A stretch of 64,000 nt of DNA from WRGT01 sp964450405 (GTDB lineage: Bacteria > Spirochaetota > UBA4802 > UBA5550), in assembly GCA_964450405.1 (NCBI GenBank), contig CAYVCQ010000014.1, forward strand, positions 52,268 through 116,267, read 5' to 3'. Below the pieces are notes generated by a model that saw only the letters and a program-made list of their open reading frames with translations, had not been told where the DNA came from and did not search any database. The translations under genes and the position numbers were made by a program. How positions within the stretch are numbered: the first letter of the stretch is position 1; every line of letters starts with the position of its first letter. This document shows, one piece after another, positions 8,056 to 17,498 of this stretch.

Positions 8056-9416
8056 TGGCCAGAATACTCATTATTGATGATGAAGAAAATATAATAAATT
8101 CCATGACTCCGATACTACAGGATGAAGGTCATGTTATTTTCTCCGGTAAAACGGGTGAAGAAGCATTGTCCTTTTTAAGGAAGAATGAAGTTGATCTTAT
8201 CATACTTGATGTTTGGCTCCCCGATGCGGATGGTATAGAATTACTTGAACGAATAAAAAAAATGTATCCTGAATCGGCAGCTATAATGATAAGCGGACAT
8301 GGATCTATAGACATAGCTGTCAGGTCTACCAGAATCGGGGCATTCGATTTTCTGGAAAAACCTCCATCACTTGACAGACTTGTGACATCGGTGAATAATG
8401 CCCTTGAGCAGGTTCGGTTAAGACGTGAAAATATTAAACTCAAAAAGAAATCATTTGTCGATGATGACATGATTGGAAATTCAAGTCATGTTAATGAGAT
8501 AAAAGACATTATAAGGAGAGCTGCTAAAACTAACGCAAGAGTGCTCATAACCGGTGAAAGCGGTACGGGTAAAGAGCTTGTTGCTAAGGCGATTTTCCAG
8601 TTATCAAACAGATCTGATAAACCGTTTTTAAAGATGAACTGTGCGGCAATACCGGATGAACTTATTGAAAGTGAATTATTTGGACATGAAAAGGGCTCAT
8701 TCACCGGTGCAGTAGGGAGACGGCTTGGTAAATTTGAACTTGCAGATGGAGGAACACTCTTTCTAGATGAAATCTGCGATATGAGTTTATCAGCTCAGGC
8801 AAAAGTTCTCCGCGTGCTGCAGGAACAGCAGTTTGAAAGAGTTGGAGGTAGCGAAACTATTACTGTTGATGTTAGAGTAATAGCAGCGACCAACGTTGAT
8901 ATACCGCAGGCAATAGAAGATGGAAAGTTTAGAGAGGACTTGTACTACAGGCTGAATGTGATCCCGATCCATGTTCCAAGACTCACGGAGAGAAAAGAAG
9001 ATGTAGAGGTTCTTATCAATTATTTTGTTGAAAAGTTTTCTCAGGAACATGGTACTGGAAAAAAGATAATAACTGATGATGGGATGGAATTTCTTAAGCA
9101 TTATCCATGGCCCGGGAATGTAAGAGAATTAAAGAATATTATTGAGCGTGTGGTTATAATGGTCTCTACAGAAGAAATTAAAGCTGAGGATATTAAAAAA
9201 AATATCGGATCTGGTGGTAAAGAGCAGCCCAAAGATGTAAATATTTCAACTGGTTCATTAAAGGATACCCGGGATAATTTTGAAAAAGAATATATTATAG
9301 CTTCATTAAAAAAGAATGAAGGAAATGTCTCAGTCACTGCAAGAGAGCTTGATATTGAAAGAACTAATCTACACAGAAAAATAAAACAGTATAACATAAA
9401 TGTTGAAAAATTATAA
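8055..9416 (+). CDS. NtrC/NtrX-family sigma-54 activator
   Basis: Response regulator and AAA+ activator, 453 residues. Receiver: acidic pair D8/D9 and phospho-acceptor D52 (LIILDVWLP). AAA+ domain: Walker A GESGTGKE near 168, the sigma-54 contact loop written GSFTGA near 214 (serine variant of GAFTGA) and Walker B TLFLDEI. A FIS-type helix-turn-helix forms the C-terminus (GNVSVTARELDIERTNLHRKI). It sits in the same block as rpoN, so kinase, activator and sigma factor are co-located. The 3' end overlaps the next gene by 17 bases. Confidence 0.95.
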   Translation: MARILIIDDEENIINSMTPILQDEGHVIFSGKTGEEALSFLRKNEVDLIILDVWLPDADGIELLERIKKMYPESAAIMISGHGSIDIAVRSTRIGAFDFLEKPPSLDRLVTSVNNALEQVRLRRENIKLKKKSFVDDDMIGNSSHVNEIKDIIRRAAKTNARVLITGESGTGKELVAKAIFQLSNRSDKPFLKMNCAAIPDELIESELFGHEKGSFTGAVGRRLGKFELADGGTLFLDEICDMSLSAQAKVLRVLQEQQFERVGGSETITVDVRVIAATNVDIPQAIEDGKFREDLYYRLNVIPIHVPRLTERKEDVEVLINYFVEKFSQEHGTGKKIITDDGMEFLKHYPWPGNVRELKNIIERVVIMVSTEEIKAEDIKKNIGSGGKEQPKDVNISTGSLKDTRDNFEKEYIIASLKKNEGNVSVTARELDIERTNLHRKIKQYNINVEKL

Positions 9417-10071
9417 CACAGTTGAGTCTATCCTCCGCATTTTAAATGATAAGAGAATTATGAAGAATACTCTGCTTTACAGAGGCGATAAAGAATTAAA
9501 CTTTCTCATCGAAATGCTTAAACCTGTATCTGATACAAAAAAAATTGTGACATTAAGAGAAACTGCTGCAGAGATCAATACTTCAGAATGTAATGTATGC
9601 CCGGATATAGTTGAACGAAAAGCTCCTTATGGATCCGGTTCCAACAAAGTGATGATAATTCTAAATGCACCTAGAATGGCAAATCGTATCGAGATTAGTA
9701 TTCATAGAGCCGAATCTGTAGACTTGCTAAAAAAAATGATTTCTGCAATTGGTCTTGAGATGAAAGAGTGTTATGTTACAAATTTAATTAAGTGCGAAAC
9801 AAGCAGCTCGATAATGAAACCGAGTGATATGGTCAAAAATTGTACAAAAGTTTTGCAGAGAGAAATAGAGGTACTAAAGCCTAAGCTTATTATTGTTCTT
9901 GGAGATATTCTTCCACTTCAGGGAATAATAAATTCAAGCAAAGGGATTACTTGGTTTAATACAGAACATACTATATCTCTTATAAAAAATCCTGAATTAA
10001 AACGTCCTGCATGGGAAACTTTAAAACTGGTAAGGAAAAAATTTCTGGAAATTAGTAATGACGAGCAATAA
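9400..10071 (+). CDS. divergent family-4-like uracil-DNA glycosylase fold protein
   Basis: A 223-residue protein with the outline of iron-sulfur uracil-DNA glycosylases: cysteines 64, 67, 132 and 148 at positions expected for the 4Fe-4S cluster, the YVTNLIKC strand, and a C-terminal EHTISLIKNPELKRPAWE segment aligning with the usual HPS/NP motif (His190 kept). However, the catalytic GEAPG motif reads LNAPR and the HPS proline is threonine. It may have altered specificity or be inactive. It overlaps the preceding and following genes (17 and 14 bases), so it is part of the transcript leading to priA. Confidence 0.75.
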   Translation: MLKNYNTVESILRILNDKRIMKNTLLYRGDKELNFLIEMLKPVSDTKKIVTLRETAAEINTSECNVCPDIVERKAPYGSGSNKVMIILNAPRMANRIEISIHRAESVDLLKKMISAIGLEMKECYVTNLIKCETSSSIMKPSDMVKNCTKVLQREIEVLKPKLIIVLGDILPLQGIINSSKGITWFNTEHTISLIKNPELKRPAWETLKLVRKKFLEISNDEQ

Positions 10072-12031
10072 AATCCCCGTTGAGGGTGCTGCTGATATAT
10101 ATTTAAATACCCCTGTTAACAGATCTTATACGTATAAAATTCCTTCACATATGCATATTGTTCCAGGGATGCGAGTTGTTGTAAACTTTGCAGGTAGAGA
10201 AATGACTGGATTTGTTTCTGGCGTACATAGTAATTTCCCGGAAGGTATAGAACTCAAAGATATTATTTCTCAGATTGATGATGAACCAATTTTTGATCAA
10301 AGGATTCTAAGACTTGCAGAATATATATCTGAATCATATATATCATCAGTCGGAGAAGCTTTAAGCAAAGCACTGCCCTCGGGTGAAAGTTCCAGGTCGA
10401 GACCTCGAGCATCAAGGGTACAGCATATTCAGAATAGTGGTATAGTCCTGACAGAAAAACAGAAGGAAATTTGGGGAAAAATTAAATCATCAGAAAAAGG
10501 TGCGCATCTGATATTCGGTATAACCGGAAGCGGGAAGACTGAAGTGTATATGACAGCTGCGATTGATGCAGTTTCAAAAGGGTTGTCTGTTATATATCTT
10601 GTTCCGGAAATTACTCTCTCGTCACAAATCCATGAAAGATTATACAAAGTATTTGGTGAAAACCTGGTAGTTTATCACAGTCACTTAACGCAGAATCAGC
10701 GCCTTGCCAATTGGAAGAAGTTTTACAAAGGTGAGGCGATGATTGCAGTTGGAACAAGATCTGCCGTTTTTCTCCAGTGCCCGAAACTCGGATTGATAAT
10801 TGTTGATGAAGAGCACGACTCATCGTATAAGGAGCAGAGCTCTCCGAGATATAATGCAAGGAGAGTAGCCTTTTACCGGTCAGAGATTGAAAATGCAACT
10901 CTGTTACTCGGTTCTGCTACTCCATCCATAGAAACTCTTTATGCCGCCGAACGAGGTAAGATTGAGCTGCATAGACTTGAAGAAAGATATGGAGAAGGAA
11001 AGCTTCCTGTAATAGAAATTGTAAAATTAAAAGACAACAAAGAAGAGATTACTCCACGTTTGAAAATGTTTACCAACAAGGCCATAAAGGATGGGAAACA
11101 GGCTGTTTATCTTCTGAATCGAAGAGGGTTCGCGCCCTTTGTGTTATGTGGTAATTGCGGATCGGCAGTTGAATGCCCTGACTGCAGTATCGGAATGAAT
11201 TTTCATCGAGGGAAGGGGATGCTTTGTCATTATTGCGGGTATTCTTCAGATGTTCCTGTAAAATGTTCAAAGTGCGGTTCGGAGGAAATTCTGAAACTCG
11301 GGTCAGGGACACAAAAGATTGAAGAACTTATAGCAAAAGAATTTCCCGATTACAGAATTTTCAGACTTGATCAGGACAGTGCAAGAAAAAAAGATGCAGT
11401 TTATGATCTTCTTGATATGATGCGTAAACGTGAAATCGATATACTTCTCGGGACCCAGATGATTTCCAAGGGATTTGATTTTCACGGAGTAACTGTTGCA
11501 GGGATAATTATGGCTGACATCGGTCTTAATATGCCTGATTTCAGGGCTACAGAAAAAATATTTTCTCTATTAATGCAGCTTTCAGGAAGATCCGGACGTG
11601 GAGAGAGTGCTGGCCGGGTTATTATACAAACCCTTAATGATGAGCATTTAATATATGAATATCTGAAAAAGCAGGATTATCTGGGTTTCTACAGGGAGGA
11701 GCTGAAAATCCGCAAGCTGATGAATTATCCCCCATTTTCAAGGCTTGCAAGAATTGTAATTCGTGGAAAAGAAGAAGAGATTGTCGGGAAAAATGCTGAA
11801 CTGCTTGCAGTTGATTTTAAAAAAACAGGGGCAGATAAATATCCTCAAATTATAGTGCTTGGACCGTCGCCGGCACCTCTGTCAAAGATTGGGGGTAATT
11901 ATAGATTTCATATTATTATGAAAAGCAATAGATTAAATGATCTCACTATGTTTATAAAAACGGTTCTTGATTCTTTTAAATCAAAAGCCGTATATATTGA
12001 GATTGATATTGATCCTGTGGATATGCTGTAA
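10058..12031 (+). CDS. priA: primosomal replication restart helicase PriA
   Basis: PriA recognises stalled forks and loads the replicative helicase. The 657-residue protein has an N-terminal DNA-binding domain (YTYKIP, GMRVVVNF), Walker A GITGSGKT near 155, DEEH near 250, and the cysteine-rich zinc region near 363-405 with paired CxxC motifs (CGNCG, CPDC, CHYCG, CSKCG), eight cysteines in all. Helicase motifs SRGF-like and QLSGRSGRG follow. Length is somewhat below the usual 700-730. It begins 14 bases inside the preceding gene and ends the + strand operon. Confidence 0.96.
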   Translation: MTSNKIPVEGAADIYLNTPVNRSYTYKIPSHMHIVPGMRVVVNFAGREMTGFVSGVHSNFPEGIELKDIISQIDDEPIFDQRILRLAEYISESYISSVGEALSKALPSGESSRSRPRASRVQHIQNSGIVLTEKQKEIWGKIKSSEKGAHLIFGITGSGKTEVYMTAAIDAVSKGLSVIYLVPEITLSSQIHERLYKVFGENLVVYHSHLTQNQRLANWKKFYKGEAMIAVGTRSAVFLQCPKLGLIIVDEEHDSSYKEQSSPRYNARRVAFYRSEIENATLLLGSATPSIETLYAAERGKIELHRLEERYGEGKLPVIEIVKLKDNKEEITPRLKMFTNKAIKDGKQAVYLLNRRGFAPFVLCGNCGSAVECPDCSIGMNFHRGKGMLCHYCGYSSDVPVKCSKCGSEEILKLGSGTQKIEELIAKEFPDYRIFRLDQDSARKKDAVYDLLDMMRKREIDILLGTQMISKGFDFHGVTVAGIIMADIGLNMPDFRATEKIFSLLMQLSGRSGRGESAGRVIIQTLNDEHLIYEYLKKQDYLGFYREELKIRKLMNYPPFSRLARIVIRGKEEEIVGKNAELLAVDFKKTGADKYPQIIVLGPSPAPLSKIGGNYRFHIIMKSNRLNDLTMFIKTVLDSFKSKAVYIEIDIDPVDML

Positions 12032-12062
12032 AATGTAATTGTAGCCAATGGCCTGATGAGTA

Positions 12063-12127
12063 CTTATAAACTGGTGGTAAAATAAATTTCACCACCAGTT
12101 TATAAGCAGTCCCTTATTTTTTTAATT
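12063..12127. terminator. strong hairpin terminator between convergent genes
   Basis: Perfect 16-base arms at 12063-12078 and 12091-12106 with a 12-base loop, followed on the + strand by CCCTTATTTTTTT. It ends priA and may also act for the convergent VKOR gene. Its outer bases resemble hairpins at 56127 and 61375 (see findings). Confidence 0.8.
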
Positions 12128-13363
12128 TTATTTTGAAAGTTCAGAATCAATTATACCTTCAAGAAGTTCTCTTGGCGGGACCCCTACGATTTTTCTTCCT
12201 GAAATGAACAGTGTTGGCGTTGCTTCAATTTTTATTTTTTCTGCAAATTCAATATGTCCGGAAATCTGTTCTTTACCACTGCTGCTATCCAGAAGCATTT
12301 CGAACTTCTGTTTTGATGAAGCATTTATCCTAAATTGTTTTTCCACCTCAGCGAGATTTTTCAAAATATTTTCTTTTTCAAATCCATCGTGATAATTGTT
12401 ATAGTTAGAGAAGTGAACATAGAAATAATCTTCAAAAAAACCGGCTTCAGCTGCAGCATACATGGATTTGGATGCAAGACAGGAATTCGGATAAACAGAA
12501 TCATCAACATACTTATTACAGGTTGAATCCAGTGGATAGTGGTAATAAATTATCTGAATTTTATTTTTATATTTTGCTAAAATGAATTTCTCCATCTGAT
12601 AGAGTTTATAACATGCTGAACATAGAAAATCATTAAAAATATAAATTTTAATCTTTGCGTCTTTTTTGCCAATTGTAAGATTACTCTGCGGAAATTCCAG
12701 ATTCTCCTGTTTCTGACTGTAAAAGTTTGAAAGCAGCTTGGACTTCTGTACATCCGGGGTCTTATTAATTCCTGATTTCATTTTAATAATATTTGCACTG
12801 GTAAATATCGCAAAGGCGAGAAAGAAAACAAAAAGTATAGAAAGTGATAGTGATACTTTTTCATCGGAATCCGCAGGTTTAAAAAAATCAATTAGGGATT
12901 CTTTTATGTTTGTTAAATTGAAAAAGTTTTTTGCGAAGAAGAAAATTGTTATAAAAAGAAAAACATTTATAATATATGTCATAATACATAAAGAGCAAAT
13001 CTCACCGATCTTGATCATTAAAACGCCAAGTATTACATCGGAAATCAGTCCGGCAAGTACAAGAGGAAAAATAAAGCCGCATAGAACTTTATAGTATTTA
13101 TCCTGAGCGTAATCCGCAATCAGTATAAGGAATGTTATGAGGATGAAATATAATAAACCGAAAGCCGCAACAGGAAGGCCAAATATCATTGAGTATCCGG
13201 ATTGTCCCACAGCGATGCAGGGATTTGAAAATCCCTTTCCGCACGAAAGAAAACCCATTTCAAAATCAGGGAAGTAGTGCTGGTATAGAAGCAGTCCGGA
13301 AATCAGTACTCCGGCAACCGACAAAAGAAGCATTGAATTGATATATTTTTTCACTTTATTCAT
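12128..13363 (-). CDS. vitamin K epoxide reductase-DsbA fusion, disulfide bond formation
   Basis: A 411-residue inner-membrane fusion that makes and recycles disulfide bonds in the periplasm. Residues 10-150 form the VKOR domain with several membrane helices; its cysteines are C41 and C49 (loop pair) and the active CSLC motif C123/C126. After one more helix (ca. 172-190) a thioredoxin-like DsbA domain follows with active site CSAC (C248/C251) and the cis-proline segment EATPTLFISG. The quinone-coupled VKOR half would re-oxidise the fused DsbA half. It is the last gene of a six-gene overlapping operon, starting eight bases inside the DUF1285-like gene. Confidence 0.92.
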   Translation of the reverse strand: MNKVKKYINSMLLLSVAGVLISGLLLYQHYFPDFEMGFLSCGKGFSNPCIAVGQSGYSMIFGLPVAAFGLLYFILITFLILIADYAQDKYYKVLCGFIFPLVLAGLISDVILGVLMIKIGEICSLCIMTYIINVFLFITIFFFAKNFFNLTNIKESLIDFFKPADSDEKVSLSLSILFVFFLAFAIFTSANIIKMKSGINKTPDVQKSKLLSNFYSQKQENLEFPQSNLTIGKKDAKIKIYIFNDFLCSACYKLYQMEKFILAKYKNKIQIIYYHYPLDSTCNKYVDDSVYPNSCLASKSMYAAAEAGFFEDYFYVHFSNYNNYHDGFEKENILKNLAEVEKQFRINASSKQKFEMLLDSSSGKEQISGHIEFAEKIKIEATPTLFISGRKIVGVPPRELLEGIIDSELSK

Positions 13364-13865
13364 CCTTAACTTTTAGTTCTATTATCTGACCGCATAAGCG
13401 CAGATTAAACTTTCCATCACTGCTCTCTTCAAGTCTTTCAAGAATATTGAATGATGGTGATCTCTTGAATTTTGCCGGCATTGAGGAATTTTTAATTTTA
13501 CAATATAGTGCATTATTTTTTTTGCAATAGAGAGTGTTGCAGTTTAGTTCTTCTGTTTCACCGGAAGATAGATTAAGGGTAATTTTTTCGAAGTCCCCGA
13601 ATCCGTCAAAAGTTACGCCAGTTACAAAATATGGAGCATCTTCAACTTTTATAGGATATGTGTAATCACCATAATGAATAACATATTCCCCATCTGATGT
13701 TATGTTAACTGATCTGCCGAAGAAACTGATTATTTTTTCGTTGATAAATTTTTCACCGTTGTGGTGCCAGATGCCCTCTTTATCTATTAGTATTTCATCG
13801 ATCCCGGCATTTGATGCAATAAGTTCTTTGATGTACTCGGGTATCTCGGGTAGTTGAGTATCCAT
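13356..13865 (-). CDS. DUF1285-like protein
   Basis: A 169-residue soluble protein resembling the DUF1285 family: a first half with DEILIDKEGIWHHNGEKF and a second beta-rich half containing YPIKVEDAPYFVTGV, the most typical family segment. It carries several cysteines in LNCNTLYCKKNNALYCK. Function is unknown in the family. It lies eight bases after dgt and overlaps the VKOR fusion gene by eight bases, so it is co-translated with both. Assignment rests on the VEDAP motif and length. Confidence 0.65.
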   Translation of the reverse strand: MDTQLPEIPEYIKELIASNAGIDEILIDKEGIWHHNGEKFINEKIISFFGRSVNITSDGEYVIHYGDYTYPIKVEDAPYFVTGVTFDGFGDFEKITLNLSSGETEELNCNTLYCKKNNALYCKIKNSSMPAKFKRSPSFNILERLEESSDGKFNLRLCGQIIELKVKDE

Positions 13866-13873
13866 ATTTTCTC

Positions 13874-15028
13874 CTAAACTCTGATAAACGGATCGGTTAA
13901 TTTTCTGTACTCCTCCAGTGCAAACCGGTCGGTCATACCTGCAATAAAATCAGTAACGGTTCTGATTAAACCGTTTTGCTCAATCTCTTCCTTGTATCTT
14001 TCAGGAAGAGTATCAGGATGTTCAGTATAAATCTGGAAAAGTTCATTTATTACCTTTTGTGATTTTAAAGACATCCGTGTTACACGGTAGTGCTGATACA
14101 TGTTTGTTCTAAGAAATTTTTTCAGTTCGTTGTTTGCTTTTTTTACATCATTTGAAAAGCCTGCAAGTTTTGAAGAAGCTGTCTTAACATCTTCATATGA
14201 TGTTATATTGCCATCATTGATATTTTTTATTGTAGAATTTATCAGATCAGTTACGAGAAGATTTATTATAGTCCGGATGATTTCCCTTGCCGCAGCTTTT
14301 CTGGATTCGGGAAGCGGTCTGCCGTATAATTCTCTTGCAAGCTCCCACATATGAAGTTTAACAACACCTTCATAATCTAAAAGTCCCGATGCAATTCCGT
14401 CATCAAGGTCGTGGTTGTTGTATGCAATTTCATCCGCAAGATCAATAATTTGAGCCTCAAGTGATGACTGCTCCTCCGGGTGGAAATCGGAGGTTTCAGG
14501 TCTGTCGTATGTACCGGAATGTTTAATGATCCCTTCACGGGTTTCCCATGTCAGGTTAAGACCGTCGAAGCTTGAGTATCTTTTTTCCAGAACTTCCACT
14601 ACGCGGAGACTCTGTCTATTATGTTCAAAGCCTCCGTGATCTTTTAGAAGTCTATCAAGTTCCTTTTCTCCAACATGACCGAAGGGGGTATGTCCCAGAT
14701 CATGTGCAAGTGCAATGCTTTCAGCCAGATCCTCATTAAGTCGAAGCGCCCTTGATACGGCTCTTGCAATCTGCGCAACCTCAATGGTGTGAGTAAGCCG
14801 CGTTCTATAATGATCTCCTTCATGGTTCACGAAGACCTGTGTCTTGTACTCTAGTCTTCTGAATGCTCTTGAATGTATTATACGTTCTCTGTCGCGCTGA
14901 TATTCAGTACGGTATGCGTGGCTATCCTCGGGATGTTCTCTCCCTCTTGTCCGGGAGGAATGGGCTGCGTATGATGCCAGATTTGATTCTTCGAGGTTCT
15001 GGAGGAAATTTCTATCTGCGTTTATCAT
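13874..15028 (-). CDS. dgt: dGTP triphosphohydrolase-like HD protein
   Basis: Hydrolyses dNTPs, classically dGTP, to nucleoside and triphosphate. The 384-residue protein has the N-terminal family signature (RTRGREHPEDSHAYRTEYQRDR), the arginine-rich FRRLEYKTQVF, and the HD metal site: H in RLTHTIEVAQIAR and HD in ALAHDLGHTPFGH, with the final aspartate later in EAQIIDLADEIAYNNHD. Length fits the short bacterial (type 2) form. Its start overlaps the stop of the TPR gene by four bases. Confidence 0.93.
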   Translation of the reverse strand: MINADRNFLQNLEESNLASYAAHSSRTRGREHPEDSHAYRTEYQRDRERIIHSRAFRRLEYKTQVFVNHEGDHYRTRLTHTIEVAQIARAVSRALRLNEDLAESIALAHDLGHTPFGHVGEKELDRLLKDHGGFEHNRQSLRVVEVLEKRYSSFDGLNLTWETREGIIKHSGTYDRPETSDFHPEEQSSLEAQIIDLADEIAYNNHDLDDGIASGLLDYEGVVKLHMWELARELYGRPLPESRKAAAREIIRTIINLLVTDLINSTIKNINDGNITSYEDVKTASSKLAGFSNDVKKANNELKKFLRTNMYQHYRVTRMSLKSQKVINELFQIYTEHPDTLPERYKEEIEQNGLIRTVTDFIAGMTDRFALEEYRKLTDPFIRV

Positions 15029-17088
15029 CTTTGTTTTTCCAGCTCACCTTCATATGCCTGGACAGCAGTTTTTCTGTTGATACGCATCTCTTCATTCGAT
15101 GGATCTTCTTCAATGCCGCGTGTGAATGCCTGAACTGATTTTTTATATTCTTTCATCTGATAATAACTTTTACCCATATTGTTATATGCTTCAGCTGTCA
15201 TTTTATTGTCGCTTGATGATTTAATCGATTGGTAAAATGCTTCAACTGCCTTGCTGTGCATTTCTTTCCTTGCATAGATTATTCCAAGAGCGAGGAGCGC
15301 ATCCGAATCATCGGGCTTAAGCAGCAGCGCCTTCTGTATCATTTTGACTGACTTGTTGAGGCTTTCATCGTCATTGCGCTCACCGGATGAAACTATAGCA
15401 AGATTTATCATAGCTTTTCTTGAGAGATCAGTTGACTCTCCAGCTTCGACTACTTTTGAGTAGGCTTTACTTGCATCGGCGTAATCTTTATGTTTGTGAT
15501 AAATTGTTCCAAGTTTGAAAAGGGCTTCCTGATTGTCGGGCCACTTGTGAGCTATTTCCTGATACTCTTTCTCCGCCTGATCGTTGTAACCCTGCTCGTA
15601 GTAGTAGTCAGCCATGGCAAGTTTCGCTTTAATGTTTCCGGGATTAATCTGCGCAGCCTTTCTCCATGAGTTTATAGCCATTGCAGATTTGTCAAAATGT
15701 TTGTAGGCAATTCCAAGATTGTAATATGCAAGGTCATCGTTGTCTCTTATTGCAATGGCAGATTCGTATGCTTTAATGGCATCTTCAAATCTCTGTCCGT
15801 CATCAAGAATGTTTCCCATGTTAAGATATGCGATTCTAGCGTTTTCAGTTGCAGGCTGAATCTGTGTCACTTTTCTGTATGAGTCATATGCACGTTCAAG
15901 ATCACCTTTAGAATAATATATCTCGCCGATGCGTGAAAGAATCTTTACATTTCGGCTTGATGTCTCCAGAACTTTATTGTATGATCTTAAGCTTCTATCG
16001 TAATCCTTCATGGAGAAGTATGATTCACCTATACTTTCAAGAAGCGCCATATCTCCCTGACCCAGTCTTTCTGACTCTTCCAGTTCTCTGAGAGCTTCAG
16101 CATTTTTATTCTGTCTTAAATATGCCACTGCAAGATTGTAACGGCCAATCGGATCCTGCGGACGAAGGTGAGTAGCCTGAACAAGATATTTTTCAGCCAG
16201 GTCAAACATGTTGCTTTCCAGGAATTCAGCCCCGAGGCGCGAGTATGAGTTATATGCAACATCGCCGATCTTATCCGAATCAGCAGCCTTTTTTAAAAAC
16301 TCAAGAGCCGGAAATCTCTCTCCTTTTTTAAAGAGAGCCAGTGCCATGTTGTACAGAAGGGCCGGATTATTGCTGTCAATCTTTAGAGCTTTTTCATAAT
16401 ATTTTATCGCTTCATCCCAATTTGAAAGTTCATAGTTTATGTTTCCAAGAAGTATAAGAGGGTTCACATCACCGGGAATCATCTCTGAAGTTTTTTCTGC
16501 GAACTTCACCGCGTTGTTGTAGTCTCTTTTTTTCCTGTATGTCCTTGCCAGATTAAGATAAATTTCCGGATTATTTTCGTCGTAGTTTTCAGCTCTCTGG
16601 AAGTAGCTGATAGCATTATCGTATTCACCTTTCCGGTCTGCAATAATTCCCAGATAGATAAGAGCGATGGCTTTATCCTTCGGAACGGCTGTGGATTCAA
16701 CAACATCTGTAAATTCAGTAATAGCGTTGGGAATATAACCGCTGTTGTAGCTTGCAATTGCTTTTTTAAGCTGAGGGTTCTCGGTCTGAAAAGGGGTGAG
16801 TAGTTCTTTCCCCTGCATTACGTCACTCCCCGGCAATAGAGCGTTGTTCCCGGATGGGAGTTTTCCAGGTCTGTTATAGAAGAAGCTGATTATTAAAAGA
16901 CCGGATACAAGTGACACTGCTGCCAGTGACAGTATAATTATTATATATTTCTGTCTGGCAGGCATCGGTTCTTTTTTTACAGTTTCAATCTGAAATGTTT
17001 CAATTTCATTGATTCTGTTTTTTTCGATTTTAGTATCAAATTCGGAATTGTCCGGACGGTTTCTTCCAATCTTCACAAGGTTTATCAA
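15025..17088 (-). CDS. membrane-anchored tetratricopeptide repeat protein
   Basis: A 687-residue protein with a short cytoplasmic N-terminus, one membrane helix near residues 47-70 (IIIILSLAAVSLVSGLLI) and then about fifteen successive TPR units filling the rest, each with the pattern of small residue, LG, Y and A followed by P at the end of the second helix. The repeats would form a long periplasmic superhelix for protein binding. No enzymatic domain. Partners are unknown; candidates are cell-envelope assembly factors. It overlaps nusB and dgt by four bases each. Confidence 0.88.
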   Translation of the reverse strand: MINLVKIGRNRPDNSEFDTKIEKNRINEIETFQIETVKKEPMPARQKYIIIILSLAAVSLVSGLLIISFFYNRPGKLPSGNNALLPGSDVMQGKELLTPFQTENPQLKKAIASYNSGYIPNAITEFTDVVESTAVPKDKAIALIYLGIIADRKGEYDNAISYFQRAENYDENNPEIYLNLARTYRKKRDYNNAVKFAEKTSEMIPGDVNPLILLGNINYELSNWDEAIKYYEKALKIDSNNPALLYNMALALFKKGERFPALEFLKKAADSDKIGDVAYNSYSRLGAEFLESNMFDLAEKYLVQATHLRPQDPIGRYNLAVAYLRQNKNAEALRELEESERLGQGDMALLESIGESYFSMKDYDRSLRSYNKVLETSSRNVKILSRIGEIYYSKGDLERAYDSYRKVTQIQPATENARIAYLNMGNILDDGQRFEDAIKAYESAIAIRDNDDLAYYNLGIAYKHFDKSAMAINSWRKAAQINPGNIKAKLAMADYYYEQGYNDQAEKEYQEIAHKWPDNQEALFKLGTIYHKHKDYADASKAYSKVVEAGESTDLSRKAMINLAIVSSGERNDDESLNKSVKMIQKALLLKPDDSDALLALGIIYARKEMHSKAVEAFYQSIKSSSDNKMTAEAYNNMGKSYYQMKEYKKSVQAFTRGIEEDPSNEEMRINRKTAVQAYEGELEKQR

Positions 17089-17498
17089 CCCTCCCTGAGT
17101 TCATGTTTCTTTACTGCATCAAGAATTCCGTTTATAAACTGGCCGGAGTTTTCTCCTCCGAATGTTTTTCCAAGATCGATGCACTCATTGATTGTTACTA
17201 TAGCAGGTATATCTTTTATAAAAAGCATTTCATATATTGCAAGTCTGAGAATTGATTTGTCGATAACGGCTATGCGTTCAAATTTCCAGTTTTTTGAATA
17301 GGTTGTTATAATTGAATCGAGTTTATCAATCTGTGCGATGGCACCCTGTATAAGTTCAACTGCAAATTTTTCAGATTCTCCGGAAATCTCCCCATCAAGC
17401 CATTCAAACTCTATGATATTTTCCACGGTTGATTTTGAGACCTCATACATATAAAGTCCCTGTAGAGCATGTTCTCTTGCTTTGTGTCTCTGTCCCAT
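17085..17498 (-). CDS. nusB: transcription antitermination factor NusB
   Basis: With NusE (S10), NusB binds boxA RNA to promote antitermination in rRNA operons. The 137-residue protein has the usual arginine-rich N-terminus (RHKAREHALQGLYMYE) and the family C-terminal pattern IPAIVTINECIDLGKTFG followed by FINGILDAV. Size is normal. It starts on the last base of the ribH stop and overlaps the TPR gene by four bases. The ribH-nusB pairing is a widespread bacterial arrangement. Confidence 0.95.
   Translation of the reverse strand: MGQRHKAREHALQGLYMYEVSKSTVENIIEFEWLDGEISGESEKFAVELIQGAIAQIDKLDSIITTYSKNWKFERIAVIDKSILRLAIYEMLFIKDIPAIVTINECIDLGKTFGGENSGQFINGILDAVKKHELREG

Noticed and set aside
16506..16757. 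83-residue frame within the TPR gene
   Set aside because: Same-strand alternative frame inside conserved repeats; no start signal.
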